From positions 1 through 5,773 of the forward strand of contig CABSBA010000107.1 in the NCBI GenBank assembly GCA_902475825.1: a DNA stretch of 5,773 bases, read 5' to 3'. The stretch comes from an uncultured Collinsella sp. Lineage in GTDB: Bacteria; Actinomycetota; Coriobacteriia; Coriobacteriales; Coriobacteriaceae. The notes under the pieces are model-generated. The model did not search any database and was not told where the DNA came from. It worked only from the letters and a program-made list of their open reading frames with translations. This document shows positions 1 to 5,773 of this stretch, in pieces. Numbering within the stretch: the first letter of the stretch is position 1; each line of letters starts with the position of its first letter. A program made the translations under genes and the position numbers.

Positions 1-16
1 CCCTCTCATCGTTGCC

Positions 17-88
17 GGGACAAAATACCAGGCTTGTTTATCCCAAATCTTATGCACGCGGGGCAAACAAGCCTGATTATTATGTCCC
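17..88. repeat. Long imperfect inverted repeat / stem-loop upstream of the suf promoter
   Basis: The arms 17-44 and 61-88 are reverse complements apart from a few bases. Pairing blocks are 17-22 with 83-88 (GGGACA/TGTCCC), 24-27 with 78-81, a perfect 11-bp block 29-39 with 65-75 (CAGGCTTGTTT/AAACAAGCCTG), and 42-44 with 61-63. This gives about 24 base pairs around a 16-base loop (45-60). It lies outside any supported gene and immediately before the suf control region. It could be the transcription terminator of a gene to the left, a structured RNA, or a small palindromic repeat element. Neither strand has a clean T-run after the stem: the + strand continues within the lower stem as ATTATTATG, and on the minus strand a T-rich stretch (TATTTTG) follows the 11-bp block. 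A classical terminator is therefore possible but not proven. Confidence 0.8.
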
Positions 89-96
89 ACATCTAA

Positions 97-121
97 AAAG
101 TCGAGTGGATTAGTCGGGTTT
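97..121. promoter_or_regulatory. Candidate IscR/Rrf2-type operator upstream of sufC
   Basis: The IscR type-1 consensus as I remember it reads ATASYYGACT, then RWWWY, then AGTCRRSTAT. Aligned without gaps to 97-121, it matches 21 of 25 positions; the mismatches are 98, 105, 108 and 120. The right half (TTAGTCGGG, 110-118) fits fully. The site is an imperfect dyad centred on 109 with outer arms AAAA (96-99) and TTTT (119-122) and inner arms CGA and TCG. It ends five bases before a TTGACT hexamer, where a bound repressor could hinder RNA polymerase. IscR-like Rrf2 proteins commonly sense Fe-S status and repress isc or suf operons. The regulator gene is not in this window, so the assignment rests on motif similarity and position. 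Confidence 0.5.
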
Positions 122-133
122 TCCCTTGACTAA
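110..133. promoter_or_regulatory. Perfect 6-bp inverted repeat overlapping the -35 region
   Basis: TTAGTC (110-115) and GACTAA (128-133) are perfect reverse complements separated by 12 bases. Inside them, GGG (116-118) and CCC (123-125) can pair around TTTT, leaving a 2-base bulge. The left arm is shared with the right half of the IscR-like site, and the right arm contains most of the TTGACT hexamer. It may be a second operator, an extension of the first, or chance. Confidence 0.4.
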
Positions 134-153
134 CGCCGAACCCATAGTAACTT
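126..153 (+). promoter_or_regulatory. Putative suf operon promoter
   Basis: TTGACT at 126-131 matches the sigma-70 -35 consensus at five of six bases. The best -10 candidate is TAACTT at 148-153 after a 16-base spacer, but it matches TATAAT at only three positions, so the exact hexamer is uncertain. The placement, just downstream of the candidate operator and about 65 bases before the sufC start, is what a regulated suf promoter would look like. No other convincing promoter was seen between here and the gene. Confidence 0.35.
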
Positions 154-206
154 TATTCCGAGAAGATTCCTAGGGTTTAGTACACCTATGAGTACACCAT
201 ATACAG

Positions 207-213
207 AGAGGGA
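207..213 (+). promoter_or_regulatory. Ribosome binding site that decides the sufC start
   Basis: AGAGGGA lies five bases upstream of ATG 218. The in-frame ATG at 188 has only TAGGG (171-175), 12 bases away, and would add ten residues (MSTPYTERDS) that are not part of the conserved SufC fold. This supports 218 as the start. Confidence 0.65.
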
Positions 214-217
214 CAGC

Positions 218-1018
218 ATGAGCGCAAATCCGCTGCTTTCCATCGAAGGTCTGACCGCCTCCGTGGACGAAAAGACCATCCTCCACAACGTCAACCTCAA
301 CGTCGCCGCCGGCGAGACCCACGTGCTGATGGGACCCAACGGCGCCGGCAAGTCCACCCTCGGCCACCTGGTCATGGGCGACCCCGTCTATACCGTCAAC
401 GACGGCCGCATCGTCTTTGACGGCCAGGACATCACCGAGCTCACCACCGACAAGCGCTCCCGCGCCGGCCTGTTCCTGAGCTTCCAGGCCCCGGTCGAGA
501 TCCCGGGCGTGCCGCTGTCGAGCTTTTTGCGCGCCAGCATCGCCGGCCGCCCCGGTCTGGAGATGAAGGGCAAGGAGTTCCGCCGTCGCGTCAAGGAGCT
601 CGCGGCCGAGCTCAACATGGATACCGCCTATCTCAACCGTGAGCTGGGCGTGGGCTTTTCGGGCGGCGAGAAAAAGAAGGTCGAGATGCTCCAGCTTCTG
701 CTGCTGCAGCCTAAGCTCGCCATCCTGGACGAAACCGACTCGGGCCTGGACGTCGACGCCCTGTCCACCGTCAGCCATGGCATGGACGCCTACCGCAAGA
801 GCTGCGACGGCTCCATGCTCATCATCACGCACAACACGCGCATCCTGGAGCACCTGGATGTCGACCGCGTCCACGTTATGGTCAAGGGCCATATCGTGCG
901 CGAGGACGACGCCTCGCTGATCCCCTGGATCGACAAGAACGGCTTTGAGACCTTCGAGCGCGAGGCCGCCGAGCAGCGCGCCAAGGCCGAAGCCGCCGCT
1001 GCCGAGCAGCAGGCGTAA
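218..1018 (+). CDS. sufC: SufC, ABC-type ATPase of the SufBCD Fe-S scaffold
   Basis: SufC is the cytosolic ATPase that dimerises on SufB-SufD and uses ATP hydrolysis to drive Fe-S cluster assembly; it is not a transporter subunit. From ATG 218 it is 266 residues, close to the usual 245-265. Seen in order are Walker A GPNGAGKST (39-47), the Q-loop glutamine in LSFQAPVEIPG (Gln90), the signature FSGGE (147-151) followed by the KKKVEMLQL typical of SufC, Walker B AILDE (168-172), the D-loop region SGLDVDAL (175-182), and the H-loop ITH (His205). The last 20 or so residues are Ala/Glu/Lys-rich and probably a flexible tail. It is the first gene of the operon, 12 bases before sufB. An alternative start at 188 cannot be fully excluded. 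Confidence 0.97.
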   Translation: MSANPLLSIEGLTASVDEKTILHNVNLNVAAGETHVLMGPNGAGKSTLGHLVMGDPVYTVNDGRIVFDGQDITELTTDKRSRAGLFLSFQAPVEIPGVPLSSFLRASIAGRPGLEMKGKEFRRRVKELAAELNMDTAYLNRELGVGFSGGEKKKVEMLQLLLLQPKLAILDETDSGLDVDALSTVSHGMDAYRKSCDGSMLIITHNTRILEHLDVDRVHVMVKGHIVREDDASLIPWIDKNGFETFEREAAEQRAKAEAAAAEQQA

Positions 1019-1030
1019 AGGGGCGACGCA

Positions 1031-2443
1031 ATGACCAAGAACCGCACCGAGGTCGCGGACATCGACCGCAGCCTCTACGACTTCACCTATGGCGAGGAGG
1101 GATTCGAGCGCCTCGACGCCGGCATCACGCCCGACATCGTGCGCGAGATCAGCGCCAAGAAGGACGAGCCGCAGTGGATGCTCGACCTGCGCCTCAAGTC
1201 CCTCGAGATCTTTAACCGCTTCCCCAATCCGACGTGGGGCCCCTCCATCGAGGGCCTGGACATGGACAACATCGTCACCTACGTCAAGCCCAACACCGAC
1301 CAAAAGCACGACTGGGAGTCGGTGCCCGACGACATCAAGAACACCTTTGAGCGCCTGGGCATCCCCGAGGCCGAGCGCAGCTACCTGGCGGGCGTCGGCG
1401 CGCAGTACGACTCCGAGCTCGTCTACCACAACATGCAGGACACCGCGTCCAAGATGGGCATCGTCTACTCCGGCATCGAGGAGGCCCTGCACGACCCGCA
1501 GTGGGAGCCGCTCATCCACGAGAAGTTTATGACGCTCATCCCGCCCACCGACCACAAGTTTGCGGCCCTGCACGGTGCCGTGTGGTCGGGCGGCTCGTTT
1601 GTCTACGTGCCCAAGGGCACCAAGCTCGATTTTCCGCTGCAGAGCTACTTCCGCCTCAACGCCAAGGGCGCCGGCCAGTTTGAGCACACGCTCATCATCG
1701 TCGAGGACGACGCCGACCTGCACTTTATCGAGGGCTGCTCCGCGCCCAAGTACAACGTGGCCAACCTCCACGCCGGCGCTGTGGAGCTCTTTGTGGGCAA
1801 GCGTGCACACCTGCGCTACTCGACCATCGAGAACTGGTCCAAGAACATGTACAACCTCAACACCAAGCGTGCGCGCGTGGACGAGGACGGCGACATCGAG
1901 TGGATCAGCGGCTCCTTCGGCAGCCACGTGGGCTACCTCTACCCCATGAGCGTGCTCAACGGCCGTCGCGCCCGCTCGAGCTTTACCGGCATTACCTTTG
2001 CCGGCGCCGGCCAGAACCTCGATACCGGCTGCAAGGTCGTGCTCAACGCGCCCGATACCTCGGCAACCGTCGAGACCAAGGGTATCTCCAAGAGCGGCGG
2101 TATCCAGACCTTCCGCAGCTCCATCGTGGCCACGCCCAAGGCCGAGGGCTCCAAGGCAACCGTAAGCTGCCAGTCGCTCATGCTCGACGACCAAAGCCGC
2201 TCCGATACCATCCCCGCCATGGACATCCGCGCCAAGAACGTCGACATCGGCCACGAGGCCACCATCGGCCGTATCGGCGACGACAAGGTGTTCTACCTGA
2301 TGAGCCGCGGTCTTTCCGAAGACGAGGCCCGCACCATGATCGTCAACGGCTTTGCCAACCCGGTCTCCAAGGAGTTGCCGCTTGAGTACGCCGTCGAGAT
2401 GAACAACCTGATCAAGCTCGAGATGGAAGGAGCGATCGGATAA
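1031..2443 (+). CDS. sufB: SufB, Fe-S cluster scaffold subunit
   Basis: SufB is the main scaffold subunit of SufBC2D, receiving persulfide sulfur and building the nascent cluster at its interface with SufD. It is 470 residues, a normal family length, with no intein. The N-terminal part carries the familiar YLAGVGAQYDSE (118-129), and the beta-helix core begins near residue 170. There are only three cysteines: Cys236 in EGCSAPKYN, Cys334, and Cys380 in TVSCQSL. Cys380 and Glu409 (in GHEAT, 407-411) are 29 residues apart, the same spacing as the essential Cys405 and Glu434 of E. coli SufB. Cys236 is the likely counterpart of E. coli Cys254, the proposed sulfur entry residue. AAAGGGG (1017-1023) gives a good ribosome binding site seven bases before the ATG. 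The stop codon shares one base with the sufD start. Confidence 0.97.
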   Translation: MTKNRTEVADIDRSLYDFTYGEEGFERLDAGITPDIVREISAKKDEPQWMLDLRLKSLEIFNRFPNPTWGPSIEGLDMDNIVTYVKPNTDQKHDWESVPDDIKNTFERLGIPEAERSYLAGVGAQYDSELVYHNMQDTASKMGIVYSGIEEALHDPQWEPLIHEKFMTLIPPTDHKFAALHGAVWSGGSFVYVPKGTKLDFPLQSYFRLNAKGAGQFEHTLIIVEDDADLHFIEGCSAPKYNVANLHAGAVELFVGKRAHLRYSTIENWSKNMYNLNTKRARVDEDGDIEWISGSFGSHVGYLYPMSVLNGRRARSSFTGITFAGAGQNLDTGCKVVLNAPDTSATVETKGISKSGGIQTFRSSIVATPKAEGSKATVSCQSLMLDDQSRSDTIPAMDIRAKNVDIGHEATIGRIGDDKVFYLMSRGLSEDEARTMIVNGFANPVSKELPLEYAVEMNNLIKLEMEGAIG

Positions 2444-3714
2444 TGAAACAGGAAACCAACACCGCTGCCACCACGCTCGAGCAGGTCAACGCTATGCCTG
2501 CTGCCACTTGGGGTTGGCTCAAGATGAACCAGACCAAGCTTGAGCTTTCGGACGAACTTGCCCTCGCCCCCGCCGAGGCCGTTGAGGTTGAGGGCCTGGA
2601 CGAGCAGTTTGCCGGCTCGGCCGACGCCTTCGATGCCGCCATGGAGGCCATGGCCGAGCGCTTCCCCGAGCGCCGCGCCTCCGCCCCCGGCGACGCCGCC
2701 GATCGTGCCCGCATCACGCCAGAGACCGAGCTCGACGTGCCCGCCACCTCTGTCTACCAGGCCGGCGCCATCAAGCTCGAGGAGGAGCTCTCCCCTGCCG
2801 AGGCCTTCGAGACCGGCATGGGCGGGGCCGCCTACACCTACCTGGCCGACCATGCCACCAAGCGCATCGCCATCGATGTGCCCGCGCACCAGCACGCCAC
2901 GGCCACTGTGCGCGTGAATGGCGTCGACGCAGCCGCTGCGATTGCCGCCATCGATGTCGTCACCCGCCCGCAGGCAACGCTCGATCTGCGCATCGCTTTG
3001 GATTCCCCCGTTACCGGCGAGGGCGTCGTGGGCTCCGTGCTGCGCGTGTGTGCCCACGAATACGCCACCGTTAACGTGACCTGCACGCAGACGCTCGACG
3101 ACAGCTGGATCGCGCTCGACGACACCGGTCTGTTCCTGGACGAGGGCGCGCGCGTCAACGTGCAGCACACCGTCCTGGGTGCCGGTGCCAGCGCCACCGG
3201 CCTTGCCGGCGACCTGCTGGGCGACACCGCCAAGGTAACGATCGATACCGATTACCTTGGCGCCCGCGAGCAGGTGCGCGACTTTAACTACGAGCTGCGC
3301 CACCGCGGCCGCAAGACCGAGTGCGAGATCGACGCCAACGGCGTGCTGACCGGCACGTCCAAGAAGGTCTACCGCGGCACCATCGACCTCGTGCACGGCT
3401 GCAAGGGCGCAACCGGCACCGAGCGCGAAACCGTGCTGCTGGCCAACAAGGGCGTCGACAACAAGACCGTTCCCGTCATCCTCTGCGACGAGGACGACGT
3501 CGCCGGCAACCACGGCGCCACCATCGGTCACGTCCGTGACGAGCAGCTGTTCTATCTCGCCTGCCGCGGCCTTGACCAAAACGCCGCCGAGGACCTGTTC
3601 ATCCGCGCCAAGCTGGAGGACGCCGCGCTTTCCGCCACTGACGAGCGCACCCGCGCTGCCGTCGTCCGCTTGGGCAATAACCTGATCGACAACTTTGAGG
3701 AGGAGCTCGCATGA
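2443..3714 (+). CDS. sufD: SufD, SufB-paralogous scaffold subunit
   Basis: SufD pairs with SufB and SufC in the cytosolic SufBC2D complex and is linked to iron entry and cluster formation at the SufB-SufD interface. The protein has 423 residues, matching E. coli SufD in size. As usual for SufD, the N-terminal half is poorly conserved; here it is Ala/Glu-rich, with MPAATWGWLKMNQTKLEL at 16-33 as the recognisable helical segment. The C-terminal half shows the SufB/D signature: KVYRGTIDLV, a run ending in TVLLANKG, then NHGAT with His357, aligned with the functionally important His360 of E. coli SufD, and DEQLFYLACRGL. The start overlaps the sufB stop by one base (TAATG), with GGAAGGAG at 2425-2432 as ribosome binding site, so translation is probably coupled to sufB. 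Its last codons contain the sufS ribosome binding site. Confidence 0.94.
   Translation: MKQETNTAATTLEQVNAMPAATWGWLKMNQTKLELSDELALAPAEAVEVEGLDEQFAGSADAFDAAMEAMAERFPERRASAPGDAADRARITPETELDVPATSVYQAGAIKLEEELSPAEAFETGMGGAAYTYLADHATKRIAIDVPAHQHATATVRVNGVDAAAAIAAIDVVTRPQATLDLRIALDSPVTGEGVVGSVLRVCAHEYATVNVTCTQTLDDSWIALDDTGLFLDEGARVNVQHTVLGAGASATGLAGDLLGDTAKVTIDTDYLGAREQVRDFNYELRHRGRKTECEIDANGVLTGTSKKVYRGTIDLVHGCKGATGTERETVLLANKGVDNKTVPVILCDEDDVAGNHGATIGHVRDEQLFYLACRGLDQNAAEDLFIRAKLEDAALSATDERTRAAVVRLGNNLIDNFEEELA
3698..3703 (+). promoter_or_regulatory. Ribosome binding site supporting the long sufS start
   Basis: AGGAGG, a perfect anti-16S match, sits inside the end of sufD, seven bases before ATG 3711. 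That ATG overlaps the sufD stop in an ATGA junction. The next in-frame ATG (3762) has only GGAG three bases upstream. The longer SufS with its N-terminal extension is therefore the supported form. Confidence 0.8.
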
Positions 3715-5036
3715 TCGACACCGAGCACGTTAAATGCGACACCTGTACCGCACCGGAGCCTATGGAGCTCGACGCCAGCGACGAGGCCTCGCGCGGCTGG
3801 CCTACCGTCGACATCGAGACCAACCCCTACAAGGCGCAGTTCCCGCTGCTCCAGCAGCACCCCGAGATCGCCTTCCTCGATAGCGCCGCCACCGCGCAGC
3901 GTCCCGCCTGCGTGCTCGACGCCGAGCGCGACTTCTACCAGCGCATGAACGCCAACCCCCTGCGTGGCCTGTACTCACTGTCCGTCGAGGCCACCGAGGC
4001 CATCGCGAAGGTGCGCCAGCAGATCGCCGACGTCATCGGCGCCCCCCAGGCCAACGAGGTCGTCTTCACCCGCAACACGAGCGAGTCGCTCAACCTAGTC
4101 GCCAAGAGCTTTGCACCCACGGTGCTCGAGCCCGGTGACGAGGTCGTCATCACCATCATGGAGCACCACTCCAACCTGATCCCGTGGCAGCAGGTCTGCC
4201 GCGAGACCGGCGCCAAGCTCGTCTACCTCTATCCCACCAAGACCGGTCAACTCACCACCGAGGAGGTTCTGTCCAAGGTGGGCTCCAAGACCAAGATCTT
4301 GGCCGTGGGTCAGGTCTCTAACGTCCTGGGCGTTGAGAACCCGGTCAAGAACCTCGGCAAGCTCGTGCACAAGTACGGCGGCTATCTGGTCGTCGACGGC
4401 GCGCAGTCGCTGCCGCACATGCCGGTCGATGTGGCCGATCTGGGCGCCGACTTCTTTGCCTTTAGCGCGCACAAGGCCATGGGTCCCATGGGCATCGGCG
4501 TGCTGTGGGGCAAGATGGACCTGCTCAACGCCATGCCGCCCATGCTTACCGGTGGCGAGATGATCGACTCGGTCACCGAGCAGGACGCCGTCTGGGCTCC
4601 CGTCCCCGAGAAGTTCGAGGCCGGCACGCAGGACGCCGCCGGCATCTTCGCCACGGGCGCGGCGCTTGACTACCTGGTTAACACCGTGGGCTACGAAAAC
4701 ATCCAGGCACGCGAGCAGGCACTCGTTCACTACCTGATGGGCGAGCTCATGCAGCTCGACTTTGTCCAGATTATCGGCTCCATCTATTGGGACAACCACC
4801 ACGGCGTTGTGAGCTTTAACGTCCGCGGCATCCACCCGCACGACGTCGCGAGCATCATGGACATGGACGGCGTCTGCATCCGCGCCGGTCACCACTGCGC
4901 GCAGCCGTTGCTCACCTGGCTAGGCGTCGAGAACCTCGCCTGCTGCCGCGCCAGCGTGGCCTTCTACAACGACAAGGCCGATATCGACAAGTTCATCGCC
5001 GGCCTGCATCACGTTTGGAGCACGTTCAATGGGTAA
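3711..5036 (+). CDS. sufS: SufS, group II cysteine desulfurase with an N-terminal CxxC extension
   Basis: SufS is a PLP enzyme that converts L-cysteine to L-alanine and holds the sulfur as a persulfide for transfer to SufU. It has 441 residues against about 406 in E. coli. The conserved fold begins near residue 37 (NPYKAQFPLL, then FLDSAATAQRP). Visible landmarks are EHHSN (151-155), VDGAQ with Asp229, the PLP-lysine Lys255 in FSAHKAMGP, and the catalytic Cys396 in RAGHHCAQPL. Asp229-Lys255 spacing equals E. coli Asp200-Lys226. His377 in HPHDVA lies 19 residues before Cys396, like His342 of B. subtilis SufS, which takes zinc from SufU; this fits the adjacent sufU. Oddities are a hydrophilic, acidic 30-odd-residue extension with Cys9-Asp-Thr-Cys12, and PLRGLYSLS (83-91) where most relatives have VHRG(V/I)HTL. 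The gene overlaps sufD by four bases and sufU by eight. Confidence 0.96.
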   Translation: MIDTEHVKCDTCTAPEPMELDASDEASRGWPTVDIETNPYKAQFPLLQQHPEIAFLDSAATAQRPACVLDAERDFYQRMNANPLRGLYSLSVEATEAIAKVRQQIADVIGAPQANEVVFTRNTSESLNLVAKSFAPTVLEPGDEVVITIMEHHSNLIPWQQVCRETGAKLVYLYPTKTGQLTTEEVLSKVGSKTKILAVGQVSNVLGVENPVKNLGKLVHKYGGYLVVDGAQSLPHMPVDVADLGADFFAFSAHKAMGPMGIGVLWGKMDLLNAMPPMLTGGEMIDSVTEQDAVWAPVPEKFEAGTQDAAGIFATGAALDYLVNTVGYENIQAREQALVHYLMGELMQLDFVQIIGSIYWDNHHGVVSFNVRGIHPHDVASIMDMDGVCIRAGHHCAQPLLTWLGVENLACCRASVAFYNDKADIDKFIAGLHHVWSTFNG

Positions 5037-5463
5037 TCTGTATACCTCCACCACGTTTATGGAGCACAACTCGCACCCCGACTACAAGTACGAGATGGAT
5101 GCCCCCACGCACGAGCACGACGGCATCAACCCCAGCTGCGGCGACGAACTCACTCTGCAGCTGCGTGTCGAGAACGGCGTGATCGAGGAGGCATCCTTTA
5201 CCGGCCACGGCTGCGCCATCAGCCAGGCCAGCGCCGACATCATGGCCGACCTCATCACCGGCGAGACGGTCGAGGAGGCTCGTCGTCTGGCGGAGCTTTT
5301 CCTCGCCATGATCCGCGGCGAGCAGCTCTCCGAGGAGGACCTGGAAGATCTGGACGAGGCCGCCCAGCTCCAGGACATCTCGCACATGCCCGCCCGCGTT
5401 AAATGCGCCGAGCTCGCCTGGCGCACCCTCGACGGCATGCTCGAGGGGCAAGCTAACCAGTAG
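5029..5463 (+). CDS. sufU: SufU, zinc-dependent sulfurtransferase partner of SufS
   Basis: SufU accepts the persulfide from SufS and delivers it to the SufBCD scaffold; in Gram-positive bacteria it replaces SufE. It has an IscU-like fold of 144 residues, the usual size. The zinc ligands are all present: Cys37 and Asp39 in NPSCGD, Cys62 in GHGCAIS, and Cys126 in RVKCAELAW, matching Cys41, Asp43, Cys66 and Cys128 of B. subtilis SufU; Arg123 also fits the conserved pattern. The insertion between the second and third cysteines, with its acidic EQLSEEDLEDLDEA stretch (98-111), separates SufU from the scaffold IscU. The start ATG 5029 lies inside the last codons of sufS, with GGAG (5017-5020) eight bases upstream, so translation is probably coupled. 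A strong terminator follows 29 bases after the stop, making this the last gene of the operon. Confidence 0.96.
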   Translation: MGNLYTSTTFMEHNSHPDYKYEMDAPTHEHDGINPSCGDELTLQLRVENGVIEEASFTGHGCAISQASADIMADLITGETVEEARRLAELFLAMIRGEQLSEEDLEDLDEAAQLQDISHMPARVKCAELAWRTLDGMLEGQANQ

Positions 5464-5492
5464 CGGATGCCCCGAATCCAAGGATTTTGATT

Positions 5493-5526
5493 GCCGAGTC
5501 GCCTGATACGGGCGGCTCGGCTTTTT
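5493..5526 (+). terminator. Rho-independent terminator of the suf operon
   Basis: An 11-bp GC-rich stem (5493-5503 with 5511-5521, including one G-T pair) closes a 7-base loop (5504-5510) and is followed directly by TTTTT (5522-5526). It starts 29 bases after the sufU stop. The reverse strand has no T-run after the stem, so it should act only on + strand transcription. Confidence 0.95.
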
Positions 5527-5773
5527 CATAACGAGCACACACGGCCCACGCATCCGGCGCTCCGTCTGTCATTTATCGCACGGCCAACCACGAACACGAG
5601 CGTTTTCCACCGTACCAAAGGCTTGCGGCAGGGCCACAGGCACGCCAGGCAATGTCCCAAGCCTCGTCTTGCTGGGCTCCGGCTCGCCTCGCGCCTGCCG
5701 CGGACGGGTCCCATAGGGTGCAACTCTGAGAGGAAGAGGATAGGGTTCAGCGTATTCTCCTCAGCCCAGCAGG
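5527..5773. other. Gene-free stretch at the right edge, possibly structured
   Basis: I see no supported gene here. The only open frames are short: a 65-codon minus-strand one rich in Arg, and a 25-codon + strand one from ATG 5652, neither with a good ribosome binding site or a recognisable motif. Two inverted repeats are visible: AGGCTTG (5619-5625) with CAAGCCT (5658-5664), and a 9-bp TGCTGGGCT (5670-5678) with AGCCCAGCA (5763-5771). The second ends two bases from the window edge, so any element here may be cut off. I could not match it to a tRNA, rRNA, tmRNA, RNase P RNA, SRP RNA or a riboswitch that I know. Confidence 0.5.

Noticed and set aside
188..217. ATG 188 as the start of sufC
   Set aside because: Its ribosome binding site is weak and far away, while ATG 218 has AGAGGGA at good spacing and gives the usual SufC N-terminus.
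170..2254. 694-codon open frame on the minus strand opposite sufC and sufB
   Set aside because: It is antisense to two clear Suf genes, shows a low-complexity Ala/Gly/Val/His/Asp composition typical of the reverse strand of GC-rich genes, and has no recognisable domain.
2293..3579. 428-codon open frame on the minus strand opposite sufD
   Set aside because: It is antisense to sufD with the same Gly/Ala/Val-rich shadow composition, has no domain, and runs through the SufD signature region.
4095..4895. 266-codon open frame on the minus strand opposite sufS
   Set aside because: It is a shadow of sufS, which has every catalytic residue of its family; the antisense product is low in complexity and resembles no family I know.
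5526..5723. 65-codon minus-strand open frame right of the terminator
   Set aside because: It is Arg-rich with no motif, no convincing ribosome binding site and no neighbouring operon context; chance open frames of this length are common in GC-rich DNA.
5652..5728. 25-codon + strand open frame (MSQASSCWAP...) as a leader peptide
   Set aside because: There is no good ribosome binding site and no downstream gene in the window to be controlled; it was kept only as part of the unexplained right-edge stretch.
5721..5773. Resemblance of the minus strand (CTGAGGAGA, then CTGAACCC) to a TPP riboswitch core
   Set aside because: The rest of the TPP consensus, including the second conserved helix region, is missing downstream, and spacing within the partial match is wrong.

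Overview
The window holds one complete SUF iron-sulfur cluster assembly operon on the + strand, in the order sufC-sufB-sufD-sufS-sufU (218-5463). It has its own AT-richer upstream control region (1-217) and a strong intrinsic terminator (5493-5526), followed by about 250 bases with no gene I can support. The genes are very GC-rich, with G/C strongly preferred at third codon positions. A SufU-type scaffold instead of SufA/SufE, this gene order and this codon use suggest a high-GC Gram-positive of the class Coriobacteriia (a Collinsella-like gut actinobacterium is plausible). The taxon is an inference; no marker gene in the window settles it.

Layout. Bases 17-88 form a long imperfect inverted repeat of about 24 base pairs. 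Bases 97-121 match the IscR (Rrf2 family) type-1 operator consensus as I remember it at 21 of 25 positions. They sit just before a TTGACT -35-like hexamer (126-131), and a second, perfect 6-bp inverted repeat (110-133) overlaps both. A leader follows, then sufC from ATG 218, chosen over the in-frame ATG 188 because of its ribosome binding site. The five genes are very tightly packed: 12 bases between sufC and sufB, a 1-base overlap sufB/sufD (TAATG), a 4-base overlap sufD/sufS (ATGA) and an 8-base overlap sufS/sufU. They almost certainly share one transcript with coupled translation.

How the genes work together. SufS (PLP cysteine desulfurase) takes sulfur from cysteine as a persulfide on Cys396. 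SufU (zinc-dependent sulfurtransferase) accepts it and passes it to the SufB-SufC-SufD scaffold, where SufC ATP hydrolysis drives cluster assembly at the SufB-SufD interface. The key residues of every step are visible, including the SufS histidine (His377) that spacing aligns with the residue swapping zinc ligands with SufU in Bacillus subtilis.

The operon itself is a known system. The less ordinary points are the upstream operator and hairpin arrangement, a roughly 30-residue N-terminal extension of SufS carrying a CxxC motif, altered residues in the SufS HRGxH motif, and an unexplained, possibly structured segment at the right edge.
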